From assembly GCF_012971745.1 (NCBI RefSeq), contig NZ_CP048834.1, positions 4,526,001 through 4,590,000 of the forward strand: a DNA stretch of 64,000 bases. The letters are read 5' to 3'. A model generated the notes under the pieces. The model searched no databases and had not been told where the DNA came from. It worked only from the letters and a program-made list of their open reading frames with translations. Made by a program: the position numbers and the translations under genes. The DNA is from Starkeya sp. ORNL1 (GTDB taxonomy: Bacteria > Pseudomonadota > Alphaproteobacteria > Rhizobiales > Xanthobacteraceae). Shown piece after piece: positions 10,877 to 20,390 of the stretch; positions within the stretch are counted from its first letter, which is position 1; every line of letters begins with the position of its first letter.

Positions 10877-11698
10877 TCATTTGGTGGCTCCCATGGTCAG
10901 GCCGCGCACCATGTGGCGCGACACCAGGAGCGCGAAGATGGTGACCGGCAGCACGATGACGGTGCCGGTCGCCATGATCTTTCCCCATGGCAGTTCGTAG
11001 CCGGACATGAAGCTGGTCGCGACGACCGGCGCGGTCTGCACCGAGCGGCGCGTCAGCACGAGGGCGTAGAGCAGCTCGTTCCAGGAGAAGATGAAGCCGA
11101 ATATGGCGGACACCGCGATGCCGGGCAGGCCGAGCGGCAGATAGATGCGGCGGAAGATGTCGAACTGGCTGGCGCCCTCCAGCCGCGCCGCCTCTTCCAG
11201 TTCCTTCGGAATGGAGCGGAACTGGTCGGTGGAGATCCAGATCACGATCGGCAGGATGAAGGTGATGTAGACGAGGATCAGCACGAGGTGGGTATCGAGC
11301 AGCCCCGCGCTCTGCGCCAGCAGATAGATCGGCAGCGCCAGCACGATCGGGCTGATGAATCGGTTGGAGATGAACCAGAACCAGAGGTCCGCCTTGCCGC
11401 GGAATTCGTAGCGGGCGAGGGCGAACGCGGCGGGCGTGCCAAGCAGCACAGCGAGGCCGGTGCTGCCGATGGCGACGATCAGCGAATTGATCACCGCGTC
11501 GACCACCTTCTGGTCGGCAAACACGTCGGCATAATTGGCGAGCGTCGGCCGGAACAGCCAGACCGGCGGCGAGGCCAGCAGGTCGGTCTGCGTCTTGAAG
11601 GACGAGGACACCATCCAGAAGAACGGGAAGATGGTGAAGACCAGCATCGCAATGAGGCCGAGCGCGTGCAGGAGGCGGCCGCGGAAGCGTCCACTCAT
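10877..11698 (-). CDS. Carbohydrate ABC transporter permease (MalG/SmoG-like)
   Basis: A 273-aa inner-membrane permease with six predicted helices, beginning HALGLIAMLVFTIFPFFWMV. The cytoplasmic EAA loop that docks to the ATPase is clear (IPKELEEAARLEGASQFDIF). The frame remains open for another 125 codons upstream, but those residues are non-homologous and overlap the first permease. The true start is the ATG at 11698, which overlaps the stop of the upstream permease in an ATGA arrangement and implies translational coupling. Confidence 0.92.
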   Translation of the reverse strand: MSGRFRGRLLHALGLIAMLVFTIFPFFWMVSSSFKTQTDLLASPPVWLFRPTLANYADVFADQKVVDAVINSLIVAIGSTGLAVLLGTPAAFALARYEFRGKADLWFWFISNRFISPIVLALPIYLLAQSAGLLDTHLVLILVYITFILPIVIWISTDQFRSIPKELEEAARLEGASQFDIFRRIYLPLGLPGIAVSAIFGFIFSWNELLYALVLTRRSVQTAPVVATSFMSGYELPWGKIMATGTVIVLPVTIFALLVSRHMVRGLTMGATK

Positions 11699-12630
11699 GG
11701 CTCGATCTCCTTGTAGAAGAAGCGGATATAGATGCGCGCCAGCAGGATGGTGAGCACCAGCAGCAACAGCGCCTGCGCCGAGGCGAGGCCCATGTCGAAC
11801 ACGCGGAAGCCGACGCGCTGGATATAGATCGAGATCAGCTCGGTCGCCGCGCCCGGGCCGCCGCGGGTCATGGTGAAGACGGCGTCGAACAGCTTCAGCA
11901 CGTCGGCCGAGCGCAGGATCAGCATGGCGGTGAAGCCGGGCAGCAGATACGGCAGTTGCACCTGCCGCAGCAGCGCCCATTTGCTGGTGGTCTCCAGTCG
12001 CGCTGCCTCCTCGATCTCCACCGGCACCATGGACAGGCCGGACAGGAAGATCAGCGCGCAGAACGGCGTCCACTGCCAGATATCCATGGCGCAGATGGCG
12101 ATGAAGGCGCCGGTGGGATCGCCCAGCCAGTCGATCGGCTCGAGGCCGAACAGGCCGATAAAGGCGTTGGCGACGCCGAAGTCGCGGTTGAAGATCAGCC
12201 GCCCCAGCAGGCCGACCACGGCATAGGTGGTGGCGAGCGGCACCACCAGCGACACCCGGGCGACACTGCGCAGCAGGCCGAGCCCCGGGCGATGCAGCAT
12301 CAGCGCGATGACGAGGCCGAGCCCGATCTGCACCGGCATCACCGAGAGAAAGAAGGCGCCGGTGCGCCCCAGCGTCTCCCAGAAGGTCGGATCGGTGAGC
12401 ACCTGCACGTAGTTGTCGAGGCCGACGAACGGAAAGCCGTCACGCGAGCGCGTGAGATTGTAGCGCCGGAGCGAAGTGACCAGCGCGAACAGCGTCGGAT
12501 AGATGCCGATCAGGAACAGCGCAATGACCGCCGGCGCCAGGAACCAGAACGGCGTCCAGCGGCCATATGCAAGTCGTGCGCGGCGGGTGGGAGCGGTCAT
12601 CTGTTCGTTCAACGTCCTTGGGGCAGACAC
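11695..12630 (-). CDS. Carbohydrate ABC transporter permease (MalF/SmoF-like)
   Basis: A permease of up to 311 aa with six membrane helices (the first FWFLAPAVIALFLIGIYPTLFALV) and the EAA loop VPVEIEEAARLETTSKWALLRQVQLP. It pairs with the MalG-like subunit downstream to form the transmembrane channel. The GTG at 12630 has GAGG nine bases upstream. The internal ATG at 12600 (MTAPTRR) is a reasonable alternative with a more distant AAGGA. A palindromic repeat separates it from the binding-protein gene. Confidence 0.9.
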   Translation of the reverse strand: MSAPRTLNEQMTAPTRRARLAYGRWTPFWFLAPAVIALFLIGIYPTLFALVTSLRRYNLTRSRDGFPFVGLDNYVQVLTDPTFWETLGRTGAFFLSVMPVQIGLGLVIALMLHRPGLGLLRSVARVSLVVPLATTYAVVGLLGRLIFNRDFGVANAFIGLFGLEPIDWLGDPTGAFIAICAMDIWQWTPFCALIFLSGLSMVPVEIEEAARLETTSKWALLRQVQLPYLLPGFTAMLILRSADVLKLFDAVFTMTRGGPGAATELISIYIQRVGFRVFDMGLASAQALLLLVLTILLARIYIRFFYKEIEP

Positions 12631-12648
12631 GTTCTGAGACCTCGGAAC

Positions 12649-12753
12649 GTCATCCTGAGGTGCCGCGAAGCGGCCTCAAGGATGCCCGCCCCCGATGAAC
12701 GCCTCCTGCTTCAACATCCTTCGAGGCTCGCTACGCTCGCACCTCAGGATGAC
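12649..12753. repeat. REP-like nested inverted repeat inside the polyol operon
   Basis: GTCATCCTGAGGTGC at 12649-12663 is the exact complement of GCACCTCAGGATGAC at 12739-12753. Between them CCTCAAGGATG and CATCCTTCGAGG form a second pair, so the whole folds as two stems. Placed between the binding-protein and permease genes, it could protect the upstream mRNA and lower permease expression, a usual role of such elements in binding-protein operons. That function is inferred. Confidence 0.75.
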
Positions 12754-12820
12754 GTGGCCGGAAGTAGGGCTGGCCCGACCCTTAGGGAGGCGGAGGGCCG
12801 GGCCGCGGCAAGGCAAGCGC

Positions 12821-14176
12821 CTACTGCAGCAGCTTCTTCTTGCCGTCGTAATAGCCTTCCTTCTTCAGCACCGACTCCATGCGGGTGCCGATCTCCTTGG
12901 CGCCGCCTTCGACGGTCACTTCGCCGAGCATCATCTTGGAGCCGAACTCGGCGACGATCTCGGAGATGGCCGGCCACGCCGGGAAGCGCGGGCGATACTC
13001 CGGCACGCCCTTCTGCCAGGAGGCGACCATCGGCTCGACGAACTTGTAGGTCGCCTTCACCTGCGGATCCTCATAGACCGCCATGCGGCCGGAGACGCCG
13101 CCGGCATCGACATAGGCGCGGGCGATGGCCTCGGACGTCGCCCACTGGATGAAGATCCAGGCGGCCTTCTGCTCCTTCTCGGGAGCCTGCGCCGAGACGG
13201 CGAGCGAGAAGCCGCCGAGCGCCGGCAGGCGGCCGGCCTTGCCCGCGGGCTCCGGCGCGACGGCAAGGCAGTCGCCGAGCTTGGAGGTCTTGGGGTCGGT
13301 CAGCGTGGGATAGAAGGCCGACCACTCGGTGATCATCGCCACCTGGCCCTGCGCCAGCGCATTGACTGCCTCGGCATGATCCCAGCTGACGATACCGGGC
13401 GGCATGTAGGCCATCAGCTTCTGGCGGAAATTGAGCCCGTCCTGGCTGTCCTTGCTGAGGAGGTTGGACTTGAAGTCCTTGTCGAGCAGCGAGCCGCCAT
13501 GCGGCCACAGGCTGCGCATGAAGCTGTCCGCCGACTGCGTCTCGCCGCGCAGCGACTGCAGCGCGAAGGCATATTGCTTCTTGTCCTTGTTGGTCAGCTT
13601 CGGCGCATAGACGGTGAGGAGTTCGTCCCAGGTCGCCGGTGGCTTGTCGAAGCCGGCATCCTTCAGCATGCACTGATTGTAGAACAGCAGGCCGGAATAA
13701 TTGTCGAAGGGCAGGCCATAGACCGTGCCGCCCCAGCTGCCGAAGGCGTCGAGCAGCAGCGGGAAGAAGCTCTTGAGGTTCAGGTTCGGGTCGGTGATCG
13801 CGGCGTCGCCGGAGAATTTGCTGATCGGCAGGATCCAGCCATTCTCGGCGAACTCGCCGATCCAGACGAGATCGACCAGCGCGATCGACAGGTCGCCCTG
13901 GCCGTTGAAGTTCAGGACTTCCTTCTCGCGGGTGTTCTCATAAGGCACGATCTCGTAATTGACCTTGATGCCGGTGGCCTTCTCGAACTCCGGCAGCAGC
14001 TTGATGATGGCGCGATAGCCCGGCCGATCGAGGAAGATGACGTTGAGTTGCGTCCCCTTATAGGGCGCCGCCGCCTTGGCGATGTCCCACGTCTCGGCCC
14101 GTGCCTCGGGCAATATGGCGATGGACGCCGCGACCATCATCGCGGCAGCACTGACGGCTCGCAGAAAACTACGCAT
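12821..14176 (-). CDS. Extracellular solute-binding protein, sugar/polyol ABC importer
   Basis: A 451-aa periplasmic binding protein (family 1, SmoE/MalE-like). The signal peptide is [19 protein letters not shown] with cleavage near ARAE. The mature part shows [37 protein letters not shown] and EWSAFYPT, expected for the two-lobed fold. It is the first gene of the polyol operon and would deliver a polyol to the two permeases. The C-terminal sequence YDGKKKLLQ is complete. The specific ligand is inferred from the downstream xylitol- and xylulose-type dehydrogenases. Confidence 0.9.
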   Translation of the reverse strand: MRSFLRAVSAAAMMVAASIAILPEARAETWDIAKAAAPYKGTQLNVIFLDRPGYRAIIKLLPEFEKATGIKVNYEIVPYENTREKEVLNFNGQGDLSIALVDLVWIGEFAENGWILPISKFSGDAAITDPNLNLKSFFPLLLDAFGSWGGTVYGLPFDNYSGLLFYNQCMLKDAGFDKPPATWDELLTVYAPKLTNKDKKQYAFALQSLRGETQSADSFMRSLWPHGGSLLDKDFKSNLLSKDSQDGLNFRQKLMAYMPPGIVSWDHAEAVNALAQGQVAMITEWSAFYPTLTDPKTSKLGDCLAVAPEPAGKAGRLPALGGFSLAVSAQAPEKEQKAAWIFIQWATSEAIARAYVDAGGVSGRMAVYEDPQVKATYKFVEPMVASWQKGVPEYRPRFPAWPAISEIVAEFGSKMMLGEVTVEGGAKEIGTRMESVLKKEGYYDGKKKLLQ

Positions 14177-14377
14177 GTCTTTCCTCCCAATGCCGATCTA
14201 AGTGCCGGCTTGCTTGCTTTGATGTGGGCCGCGAGAGCGCGGCGAACCGGAAACGCACCGCGATTCCGGAGGTTTTTGACTGTGGTGGCGCGATCCGGAA
14301 GATCGGCTGACCGCGTCAGAATCTCTTGCGCGGCGGCACCTGTCTAGCCGTCGTGACGCGATCAATCTGTACTTTCA

Positions 14378-14393
14378 TGCAGTGTGCACTGCA
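14378..14393. promoter_or_regulatory. Palindrome upstream of the polyol operon
   Basis: TGCAGTG-TG-CACTGCA is a perfect inverted repeat in the 228-bp gap between the AraC gene stop and the start of the binding-protein gene. It could be an operator for the polyol operon, or part of the AraC gene's terminator. No second copy was seen nearby. Confidence 0.3.
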
Positions 14394-14404
14394 GCAGAGG
14401 CGCT

Positions 14405-15370
14405 CTAGGCGGTATCAAGCTGCACGACAGTATCGGTCAGCACCGCTGTCGCTTTACTGCGGGTCAACCGCTGCTTCGACATGCGCCGATAGGCGGAGGG
14501 CGTGGAGCCACGCTGGCTGAGGAAGTTGCGGTTGAAGTTCGACACGTTGGCATAGCCGATCTCGAAACAGATATCGGTGATCGGCATTGCCGTGTCGGCG
14601 AGCAGCTTGCAGGCATAGGCGATGCGCAGCGTCCTGAGATAATCGGTGAAGCTGCTGCCGCTGTTCTTCTTGAAGAAGCGCGAGAACGCCCATTCGCTCA
14701 TGCCGAGCAGATCGGAAAGGTCGGTCAGGCACACGTCCCGCGTGAAGTTCTCGCGAATATAGGTGAGCGCGACATTGATCGAACTCTGCGAGGCATCGTC
14801 GGTGTCGGGCATGAAATTGGTCGACGACAGCACCTTGTATTCGCCGCGTGCCGCCATCATCCCCAGCAGGCGAAAGAACAGCGCAAGGCGTTCCAGGCCG
14901 GTGACGTCGCGCATCGCCTCAAGCTGCTCGGCGCCGAGCCGGCAGGTCTCGCCGTGAAAGGCGAGCCCACGCAGCGCGAGGTCGAGGAACGGCTCTAGCC
15001 TGGCGACTTCCGGGAACAGACCCCCCGCTCCGCGCAGGCGGTCGCGATCGAATTGCAGGACGATATCGCGGCCGCGAATGATCTCGCCCGGCGCTGTCGC
15101 AGTCACCCAATCATGCGGCAGCCCGCTGCCGACGATGGCGAGATAACCCGGCTCGAACGGCTCGATATGGTCGCCGACCAGCGCGATGCCGGAGGCGTTC
15201 CGGATGAGATGGATCTCGTACTCCGGATGGATGTTCCAGACATTGCGCTCCCACGGATAATCGTCGCAGCGCCACAGGAAGCTCTCGTCCGCATCGGTGA
15301 CGATCTGCTCCAGCACCGGGCGCCGCGATGCGGTGCTGCCATGCCTGCGAACGGCGTCTTCCGCGTCCAT
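14405..15370 (-). CDS. AraC family transcriptional regulator
   Basis: A 321-aa activator with an N-terminal cupin-like sensing domain (WNIHPEYEIHLIRNASGIAL, GYLAIVGSGLPHDW) and a C-terminal double helix-turn-helix from about residue 215 (TRDVCLTDLSDLLGMSEWAF, then ITDICFEIGYANVSNFNRNF). GAGGACAGGC directly before the ATG at 15370 supports that start over an upstream GTG. It is immediately upstream of, and co-oriented with, the polyol ABC operon, so it is the likely regulator of polyol uptake, with the sugar or polyol bound by the cupin domain. Confidence 0.88.
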   Translation of the reverse strand: MDAEDAVRRHGSTASRRPVLEQIVTDADESFLWRCDDYPWERNVWNIHPEYEIHLIRNASGIALVGDHIEPFEPGYLAIVGSGLPHDWVTATAPGEIIRGRDIVLQFDRDRLRGAGGLFPEVARLEPFLDLALRGLAFHGETCRLGAEQLEAMRDVTGLERLALFFRLLGMMAARGEYKVLSSTNFMPDTDDASQSSINVALTYIRENFTRDVCLTDLSDLLGMSEWAFSRFFKKNSGSSFTDYLRTLRIAYACKLLADTAMPITDICFEIGYANVSNFNRNFLSQRGSTPSAYRRMSKQRLTRSKATAVLTDTVVQLDTA

Positions 15371-15431
15371 GCCTGTCCTCGCGGTTGCCACCCCGCCGGA
15401 CTTGCCGTGGGGCGGGCGGAGAACGGCGAGC

Positions 15432-15932
15432 CTAAGCCGGCATCAGCTCGATCAGCAACCTTGCCAGCGCGCCGGCGAGCGGGGGCAGGTACCAGGAGGC
15501 GGCGAGCCGGATCATGACGAAGCGCGAGCCCATCATCGGCAGCTCGTAGGAGAGCACCCGATGCACCGCGAAGATCGACCAGGAGGCGAGGAAGGCGACG
15601 ATCTGCGGGCGGCCGGCGCCCATCTGCCAGACCGTGAGCGCCAGCGGGAAGGTCACGGTCGGCCCGCCCGGCACGAAGGCGCCGAACACGGTCGCCAGCA
15701 GTATGCCGCGCCAGCCGCTATCCTCGCCGATCGCCGGGCCGATGGCGTGGGTCGGCACCAGCCGGCCGATAACCGCAGCGACGAACAGCGCCAGCGGGAT
15801 GCGCAGTACCATGTTGCCGCCCTGCGCGAGGGTCTGGGAGAAGGCAGGCTTCAGTCGCTCGGGCGTGCGCAGCAGCACCGCCACGCCCATGCCGGCGGCG
15901 ATCAGCGCCATCGCGATCATCCCGTAATTCAT
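15432..15932 (-). CDS. Half-size membrane permease, YraQ/ArsP-like (second of a pair)
   Basis: A 166-aa integral membrane protein with about four to five helices. Its core GAFVPGGPTVTFPLALTVWQ, MGAGRPQIVAFLASWS and ELPMMG parallels the core of the adjacent gene, so the two are paralogous halves. The pattern (short re-entrant segment, Pro-Leu, then Gly-Ala and an FLASWS helix) resembles the repeat unit of YraQ/ArsP permeases (COG0701), but the CxC motif of that family is replaced by GGP. The start at 15932 (MNYGMIAMAL) lies 14 bases after the partner's stop. Substrate unknown. Confidence 0.55.
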   Translation of the reverse strand: MNYGMIAMALIAAGMGVAVLLRTPERLKPAFSQTLAQGGNMVLRIPLALFVAAVIGRLVPTHAIGPAIGEDSGWRGILLATVFGAFVPGGPTVTFPLALTVWQMGAGRPQIVAFLASWSIFAVHRVLSYELPMMGSRFVMIRLAASWYLPPLAGALARLLIELMPA

Positions 15933-15945
15933 GTGCCCGCCTCCG

Positions 15946-16476
15946 TCAGCCGTCGTCGCGCGGCATGCGGAAGAAGGCATGGCGGCGGGCCAGAAACTGC
16001 GCCGCAAGTCCGGCGAGCAAGGGCAGCGGCAGGCTGCTGAAGAAGCGCAGCATGCCGAACTCCACGCCCATGAACGGGATTTCCCAGACGAACAGCCGGT
16101 TGACGCCGACCGTAGCCCAGGCGACCAGGAACGCGGTGACCGCGCCGATATCCGCGCCCGCCTTGTAGAGCGCGAACACCAGCGGAAATGAGCCGAACGG
16201 CCCGCCGGGCATCAGCGCGCCGATGGCGCTGGCGAGCGCGATGCCGCGGAAGCCGGTCTCGGCGCCGAGCCAGCGGGCGATGCGCTCGCGCGAGATCAGC
16301 GCGCTGCTGAACGCCGCGATGAGCAGACCCAGCACCAGTTCCGGCGCCACCTGGAGCGTGCTGTCGAACGCTTCGCCGGCAGCACCGATCACTGTCCCCG
16401 TACCGCCGAACATCCAGCCAAGGGCGACGGCGGCCGCCGCCAGTCCCATGAACAGCAGCGAAGAGCGGTTGATCAA
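15946..16476 (-). CDS. Half-size membrane permease, YraQ/ArsP-like (first of a pair)
   Basis: A 176-aa membrane protein with an N-terminal helix (LLFMGLAAAAVALGWMF) and a core ISRERIARWLGAETG-FRGIALASAIGALMPGGP followed by FPLVFALYKAGADIGAVTAF. RWLG and the GALMPGGP-FPL element are what a YraQ/ArsP repeat looks like, again without its CxC cysteines. It lies 58 bp downstream of the first molybdenum hydroxylase large subunit on the same strand, so this pair is probably expressed with that enzyme. The two halves may assemble as a heterodimer equal to one normal 350-aa permease. Confidence 0.55.
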   Translation of the reverse strand: MINRSSLLFMGLAAAAVALGWMFGGTGTVIGAAGEAFDSTLQVAPELVLGLLIAAFSSALISRERIARWLGAETGFRGIALASAIGALMPGGPFGSFPLVFALYKAGADIGAVTAFLVAWATVGVNRLFVWEIPFMGVEFGMLRFFSSLPLPLLAGLAAQFLARRHAFFRMPRDDG

Positions 16477-16534
16477 TGTGAGGTTCCTCTCGCGCCGCCC
16501 CCGGCGCGGGTCCAGGTGGGCTGTGCAAGGCGGA

Positions 16535-18898
16535 TCATTCGGCCGCGAGCGGCGCCTTCTCCCGCGCTGCGCGCAGCAGTGCGTGCAGGCGTTGCGGCGT
16601 GACCGGAAGCTGCGTCACTGCGCCCGGCAGGCCGATGGCGTCGTCGATGGCGCCGGCGATCACCGCACCTACCGCATTGATGCCGCCTTCGCCGGCGCCC
16701 TTGATGCCCAGCGGGTTGCGCGGGCTCGGCGCGTCCTCGGTGATCAGGCAATCGATCGGCGGCGTCTCGTGCACGGTGGGCATCAGATAGTCGGCGAAGG
16801 TGAGCGCCAGCGGGTCGCCATTGTCGCTATAGGTGAACTCCTCGAACAGCGCGCCGCCGAGCCCCTGCACGCAGGCGCCGACCAGCTGGCCGCGCACGGT
16901 AAGCGGGTTGATCGCGCGCCCGACGTCATAGGCGATCAGGAAGCGCTCCACCGTCGCCTGGCCGGTCTCGCGATCGACGCGGACCTGCGCGAAATGCGCG
17001 CCATAGGGGAAGACGGTGTGATCGGTGTTGAACCAGCCCTCCGCCGTCAGATGCGGCTCGCGATCGCCGAGCAATTCGGAGCCCGGTATCAGCTTGCGGG
17101 CGATCTCGGCGAGCGTGATGGCGGGGCTGTCCGGCGCATCGCGGCGCACCACCGCGCCGTCCACCAGATCAAGTTCCTCGGCCGGCACCTGCAGCAATTC
17201 GGAGGCGACCGAGAGCGCCTTCCTGCGCAAATTCATCGAAGCGACGTGCACGGCATTGCCGGTGAGCACCGAAGCGCGGGCGGCGTGGGCACCGATGCCG
17301 TGGGCTATGCGATCGGTGTGGCCGTGGATGACGCGGATGCGGCTGTAATCCACGCCGATCGCCTCGGCGCAGATCTGCGCCATGATGGTCTCGAAACCCT
17401 GTCCCACCGAGGCGCCGCCGGTCAGTACCTCGACGCTGCCGGCGACGTCGACGGTGATGCGGGCGCCGTCGGAAGGCCCGCGCCCGCTTTCCTCGACGAA
17501 CACGCCGACGCCGAGACCGACGCACTCACCCGCCGCGCGCCGGCGCTCGATCTCCAGCTTGCGCCCTTCCCAATCGAAGGCGGCGAGCCCTTGCTCGAAC
17601 AGGCGGGGATAGTCGCCGGAATCGAGCGCGAGTTCCTCGACGCCCGGCTGGTCGAACGTCACCGTGAACGGCATGAGCTCCGACGGGATGAGGTTCTTGC
17701 GGCGCAGTTCCACCCGGTCGATGCCGAGCCGCTCGGCGATGGCGTCCATCAGCCGCTCGCGCACGAAGGTGCCCTCATAGCGGCCGGGCGCGCGGTAGGT
17801 CGCCGCCGGCGTCTTGTTGGTCAGGCGGAAATGCCCGACGGAGCGATAGGCCGGCACTAGATAGGCGCCGGTCAGCATGCTCATGGTGCGCCCGACCACG
17901 CGGGCGCCGTGGGTGCGCACATAGGCGCCCTGGTCGTGGAAGAACTCGTTGTCGATGCCGAGCAGCTTTCCGTCCGCGCTGACCGCCGCCCGCACCAGAT
18001 GGCGCTGGTTGCGCGAATGGTTGGCCGCCATCAAATGCTCGCGACGATCCTCGATCCACTTCACCGGGCGGCCGAGCCGCTGCGCGGCGACCAGCACCAG
18101 CACGTCCTCCGGATAAAGCTCGCCACGAATGCCGAAGCCGCCGCCGACATGGGCCTCGTGCACATGGATGGAATCCGGCGGGCGGCCGAGCATGCGCACC
18201 AGCGTGTCGCGGTTGCGGTGCGGCACCTTGGCGGCGCCGTGCAACTCCATGATGTCGCGGGCGAAGTCATAGCGTCCTATGGCGCCGCGGGTCTCCATCG
18301 GCACGCCGGAGTGGCGGCCGATGGTGAGGTCGAGCTCGACAATGTGGTCGGCGGCGGCGAACGCGGCGTCGATGTCGCCGAAGCTGTGCCGGATCACGGT
18401 CGGCTCGGTGTCCTGGCCCGGCGAGAACTCGCTCGGCGGCGCGCTCGGGTCCATCACCACCGGCAGCGGCTCGATGTCGGCGAACACGCTCTCTGCGGCG
18501 TCTTCGGCGAGATAGGGATCGGTGGCGAATACCGCGGCGATGGGATCGCCGACATAGCGCACCTTCTCGCGCGCCAGCACATATTGGCGGTAGGGCTTCA
18601 ATACGGTGGCGGAGGGGTCGCGGAAGTCGATCGGCGGCAGGTCGGCGATGTCCTCCTGGGTCCAGATCGCGACGACGCCCGGCATGGCGCGGGCTGCAGT
18701 GGTGTCGATCGAACGGATCAGGCCGTGGGCGTGCGAGGAGCGCACCATGCGCATGTGCAGCTGATGCGGGAAGGAGATGTCGCCGGCATAGGCGCCGCGC
18801 CCGGTGACGAGCGGCCGGTCCTCGATCCGCGGCACCGGATGACCCAGAACGCGCCGGTCGCTGGCAGGCGGCGGCGAGGGATAGTCATTGTGGCTCAT
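16535..18898 (-). CDS. Xanthine dehydrogenase family, molybdopterin-binding large subunit (system 1)
   Basis: A 787-aa catalytic subunit of a CoxL/aldehyde-oxidoreductase-type molybdenum hydroxylase, which inserts water-derived oxygen into a substrate C-H bond. It shows VGGGFGIRGELYPED, SVGQGFETIMAQICAE for cofactor binding, TYRAPGRYEGTF near the substrate pocket, and the catalytic glutamate in KGAGEGG near the C-terminus. I start at ATG 18898 (MSHNDYP); the longer frame adds non-homologous residues. No FAD or FeS subunit is adjacent. The orphan FAD-FeS pair at 23687-25038 is the likely partner. Its substrate pocket differs from system 2 at the YRAPGR element. Confidence 0.88.
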   Translation of the reverse strand: MSHNDYPSPPPASDRRVLGHPVPRIEDRPLVTGRGAYAGDISFPHQLHMRMVRSSHAHGLIRSIDTTAARAMPGVVAIWTQEDIADLPPIDFRDPSATVLKPYRQYVLAREKVRYVGDPIAAVFATDPYLAEDAAESVFADIEPLPVVMDPSAPPSEFSPGQDTEPTVIRHSFGDIDAAFAAADHIVELDLTIGRHSGVPMETRGAIGRYDFARDIMELHGAAKVPHRNRDTLVRMLGRPPDSIHVHEAHVGGGFGIRGELYPEDVLVLVAAQRLGRPVKWIEDRREHLMAANHSRNQRHLVRAAVSADGKLLGIDNEFFHDQGAYVRTHGARVVGRTMSMLTGAYLVPAYRSVGHFRLTNKTPAATYRAPGRYEGTFVRERLMDAIAERLGIDRVELRRKNLIPSELMPFTVTFDQPGVEELALDSGDYPRLFEQGLAAFDWEGRKLEIERRRAAGECVGLGVGVFVEESGRGPSDGARITVDVAGSVEVLTGGASVGQGFETIMAQICAEAIGVDYSRIRVIHGHTDRIAHGIGAHAARASVLTGNAVHVASMNLRRKALSVASELLQVPAEELDLVDGAVVRRDAPDSPAITLAEIARKLIPGSELLGDREPHLTAEGWFNTDHTVFPYGAHFAQVRVDRETGQATVERFLIAYDVGRAINPLTVRGQLVGACVQGLGGALFEEFTYSDNGDPLALTFADYLMPTVHETPPIDCLITEDAPSPRNPLGIKGAGEGGINAVGAVIAGAIDDAIGLPGAVTQLPVTPQRLHALLRAAREKAPLAAE

Positions 18899-19339
18899 GT
18901 CGGTCCTGCGCATTCGGTGCGGGCTGCGGGCGATCGGCGGGCGGAGCACGCCCACCCGCGTCATCGAGACGATCAAAGACCGCGGCTGTACAAAAATCAA
19001 CACAATTCCCGTTTTCGGGAAGAAGTTTGATCCGGCGTATCGGTACCCGCGGGCGGAAACCGACATCCAGGCGTTCAGAATGCAAGGCGGGGACGGGATC
19101 GCGCTGAAAGCACGATCAATCCAACCTTGGCGGTGCCATTTTCAGACAATCGCCTTTCAAAGGTGCCGTTTCGGGGACGTTTGCCCAGATAATGTTCAAT
19201 TTTCACATTTGTACGTTTTTTGGTTGACTTGGCGGGAGCCGTGCGGTCGGATTGCCGCAGCAAGGCTCGCCCCCCGATGGGTGGCCCTTCGTCACGAGCA
19301 ACAGGAAGTTGCCGGCTCAATCCAGCAAGGGGACATGTC
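18899..19339. promoter_or_regulatory. Divergent promoter region with two candidate operators
   Basis: This 441-bp gap between the Mo large subunit and a TTT binding protein is AT-rich compared with its surroundings and codes for nothing I recognise. At 18987 stands TGTACAAAAATCAACACA, followed by an AATTCCCG...CGGGAA inverted segment. At 19193-19214 stands TGTTCAATTTTCAC...GTAC. The first nearly matches the element at 37163 over about 25 bases. Both are read as sites of a shared regulator, possibly the XRE protein at 32944. Confidence 0.5.
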
Positions 19340-20365
19340 ATGCGCAGTTGGTTAACCGGCACGTTGGGGATGCTTGCTCTGCTCCCGATCGCCGCAAGCA
19401 GCGTGAAGGCCGATCCGGTCGAGGACTTCTACAAGGGCAAGACCGTCCGCGCGATCATCGGCTACAGCGTCGGCGGCGGCTACGACACCTATACCCGCGT
19501 GCTCGCCGCGCACATGGGCAAGCACATTCCCGGCAATCCCACGGTGGTGCCGGAGAACATGCCCGGCGCCGGCAGCCTGAAGGCCGCCAACTACATCTAC
19601 AATGTCGCGCCGAAGGACGGCACGGTGATCGGCACCTTCGCCCGCGGCCTGCCGATGGAACCGCTGATCGGCAACAGCAGCACCCAGTTCGACGCTTCCA
19701 CCTTCTCCTGGCTCGGCAGCATCTCGGACGAGGCCAGCGTCTGCGTCACTGGCGCCGATTCGAAGGTGAAGACCTGGGACCACGCCAAGAACATCAACTT
19801 CACCGTAGCCGGCGAAGGCTCGGGCTCGGATCCGGACATCTTCGCGGTGATGCTGAAGAACCTGTTCGACCTGAAGATGCGTCTCGTCACCGGCTATCCC
19901 GGCACCAACGAGATGACGATGGCGATCGAGCGTGGCGAGGTCGACGGGCGCTGCGGCTGGTCGTGGAACGTACTGAAGCAGACCAAGGGCCAGGAGCTCA
20001 AGGACGGCAAGATCAACGTCATCCTGCAGCTCTCGCTGCTTCAGATCGAGAGACCTGCCGAACGTGCGAACGTGATGGGGGTGACCACCACCGAGGAGCA
20101 GCGTGAAATCCTGAAGCTGGTGCTCGCCCGCCAGGTGATCGGCCGGCCCTACGCCGCCCCGCCCGGCATTCCGGCCGACCGTCTCGCGGCGCTGCGCAAG
20201 GCGTTCGACGAGACGATGAAGGATCCGGCCTTCCTCGCCGATGCCAAGGTGGCCGGCATCGAGATCGATCCGGTCAGCGGCGTCGAGGTCGAGAAGCTGA
20301 TCAAGGACATCTATGCGACGCCGAAGGAAGACATCGCCCAGGCGCGCAAGGTGATTGCCGAATAA
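19340..20365 (+). CDS. Tripartite tricarboxylate transporter substrate-binding protein (Bug/TctC family)
   Basis: A 341-aa periplasmic Bug-family receptor that delivers carboxylates to a TctA-TctB membrane complex. The signal peptide (WLTGTLGMLALLPIAAS) ends near VKAD. The family motifs VRAIIGYSVGGGYDTYTRVL, NMPGAGSLKAANYIYN and APKDGTVIG are intact, as is the C-terminal region around RPYAAPPGIPADR. AAGGGGAC sits before the ATG at 19340. It is about 45 percent alike, by eye, to the convergent receptor at 20472-21485. Neither has a permease next to it; the only TctA in the window is at 37544. Confidence 0.9.
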   Translation: MRSWLTGTLGMLALLPIAASSVKADPVEDFYKGKTVRAIIGYSVGGGYDTYTRVLAAHMGKHIPGNPTVVPENMPGAGSLKAANYIYNVAPKDGTVIGTFARGLPMEPLIGNSSTQFDASTFSWLGSISDEASVCVTGADSKVKTWDHAKNINFTVAGEGSGSDPDIFAVMLKNLFDLKMRLVTGYPGTNEMTMAIERGEVDGRCGWSWNVLKQTKGQELKDGKINVILQLSLLQIERPAERANVMGVTTTEEQREILKLVLARQVIGRPYAAPPGIPADRLAALRKAFDETMKDPAFLADAKVAGIEIDPVSGVEVEKLIKDIYATPKEDIAQARKVIAE

Positions 20366-20390
20366 GGCTGCCCGAACAAAGCGAATGCAA

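Noticed and set aside
10877..12073. 398-residue version of the MalG-like permease
   Set aside because: The first 125 residues are the MalF-like gene read out of frame, and the ATGA overlap at 11695-11698 marks the real start.
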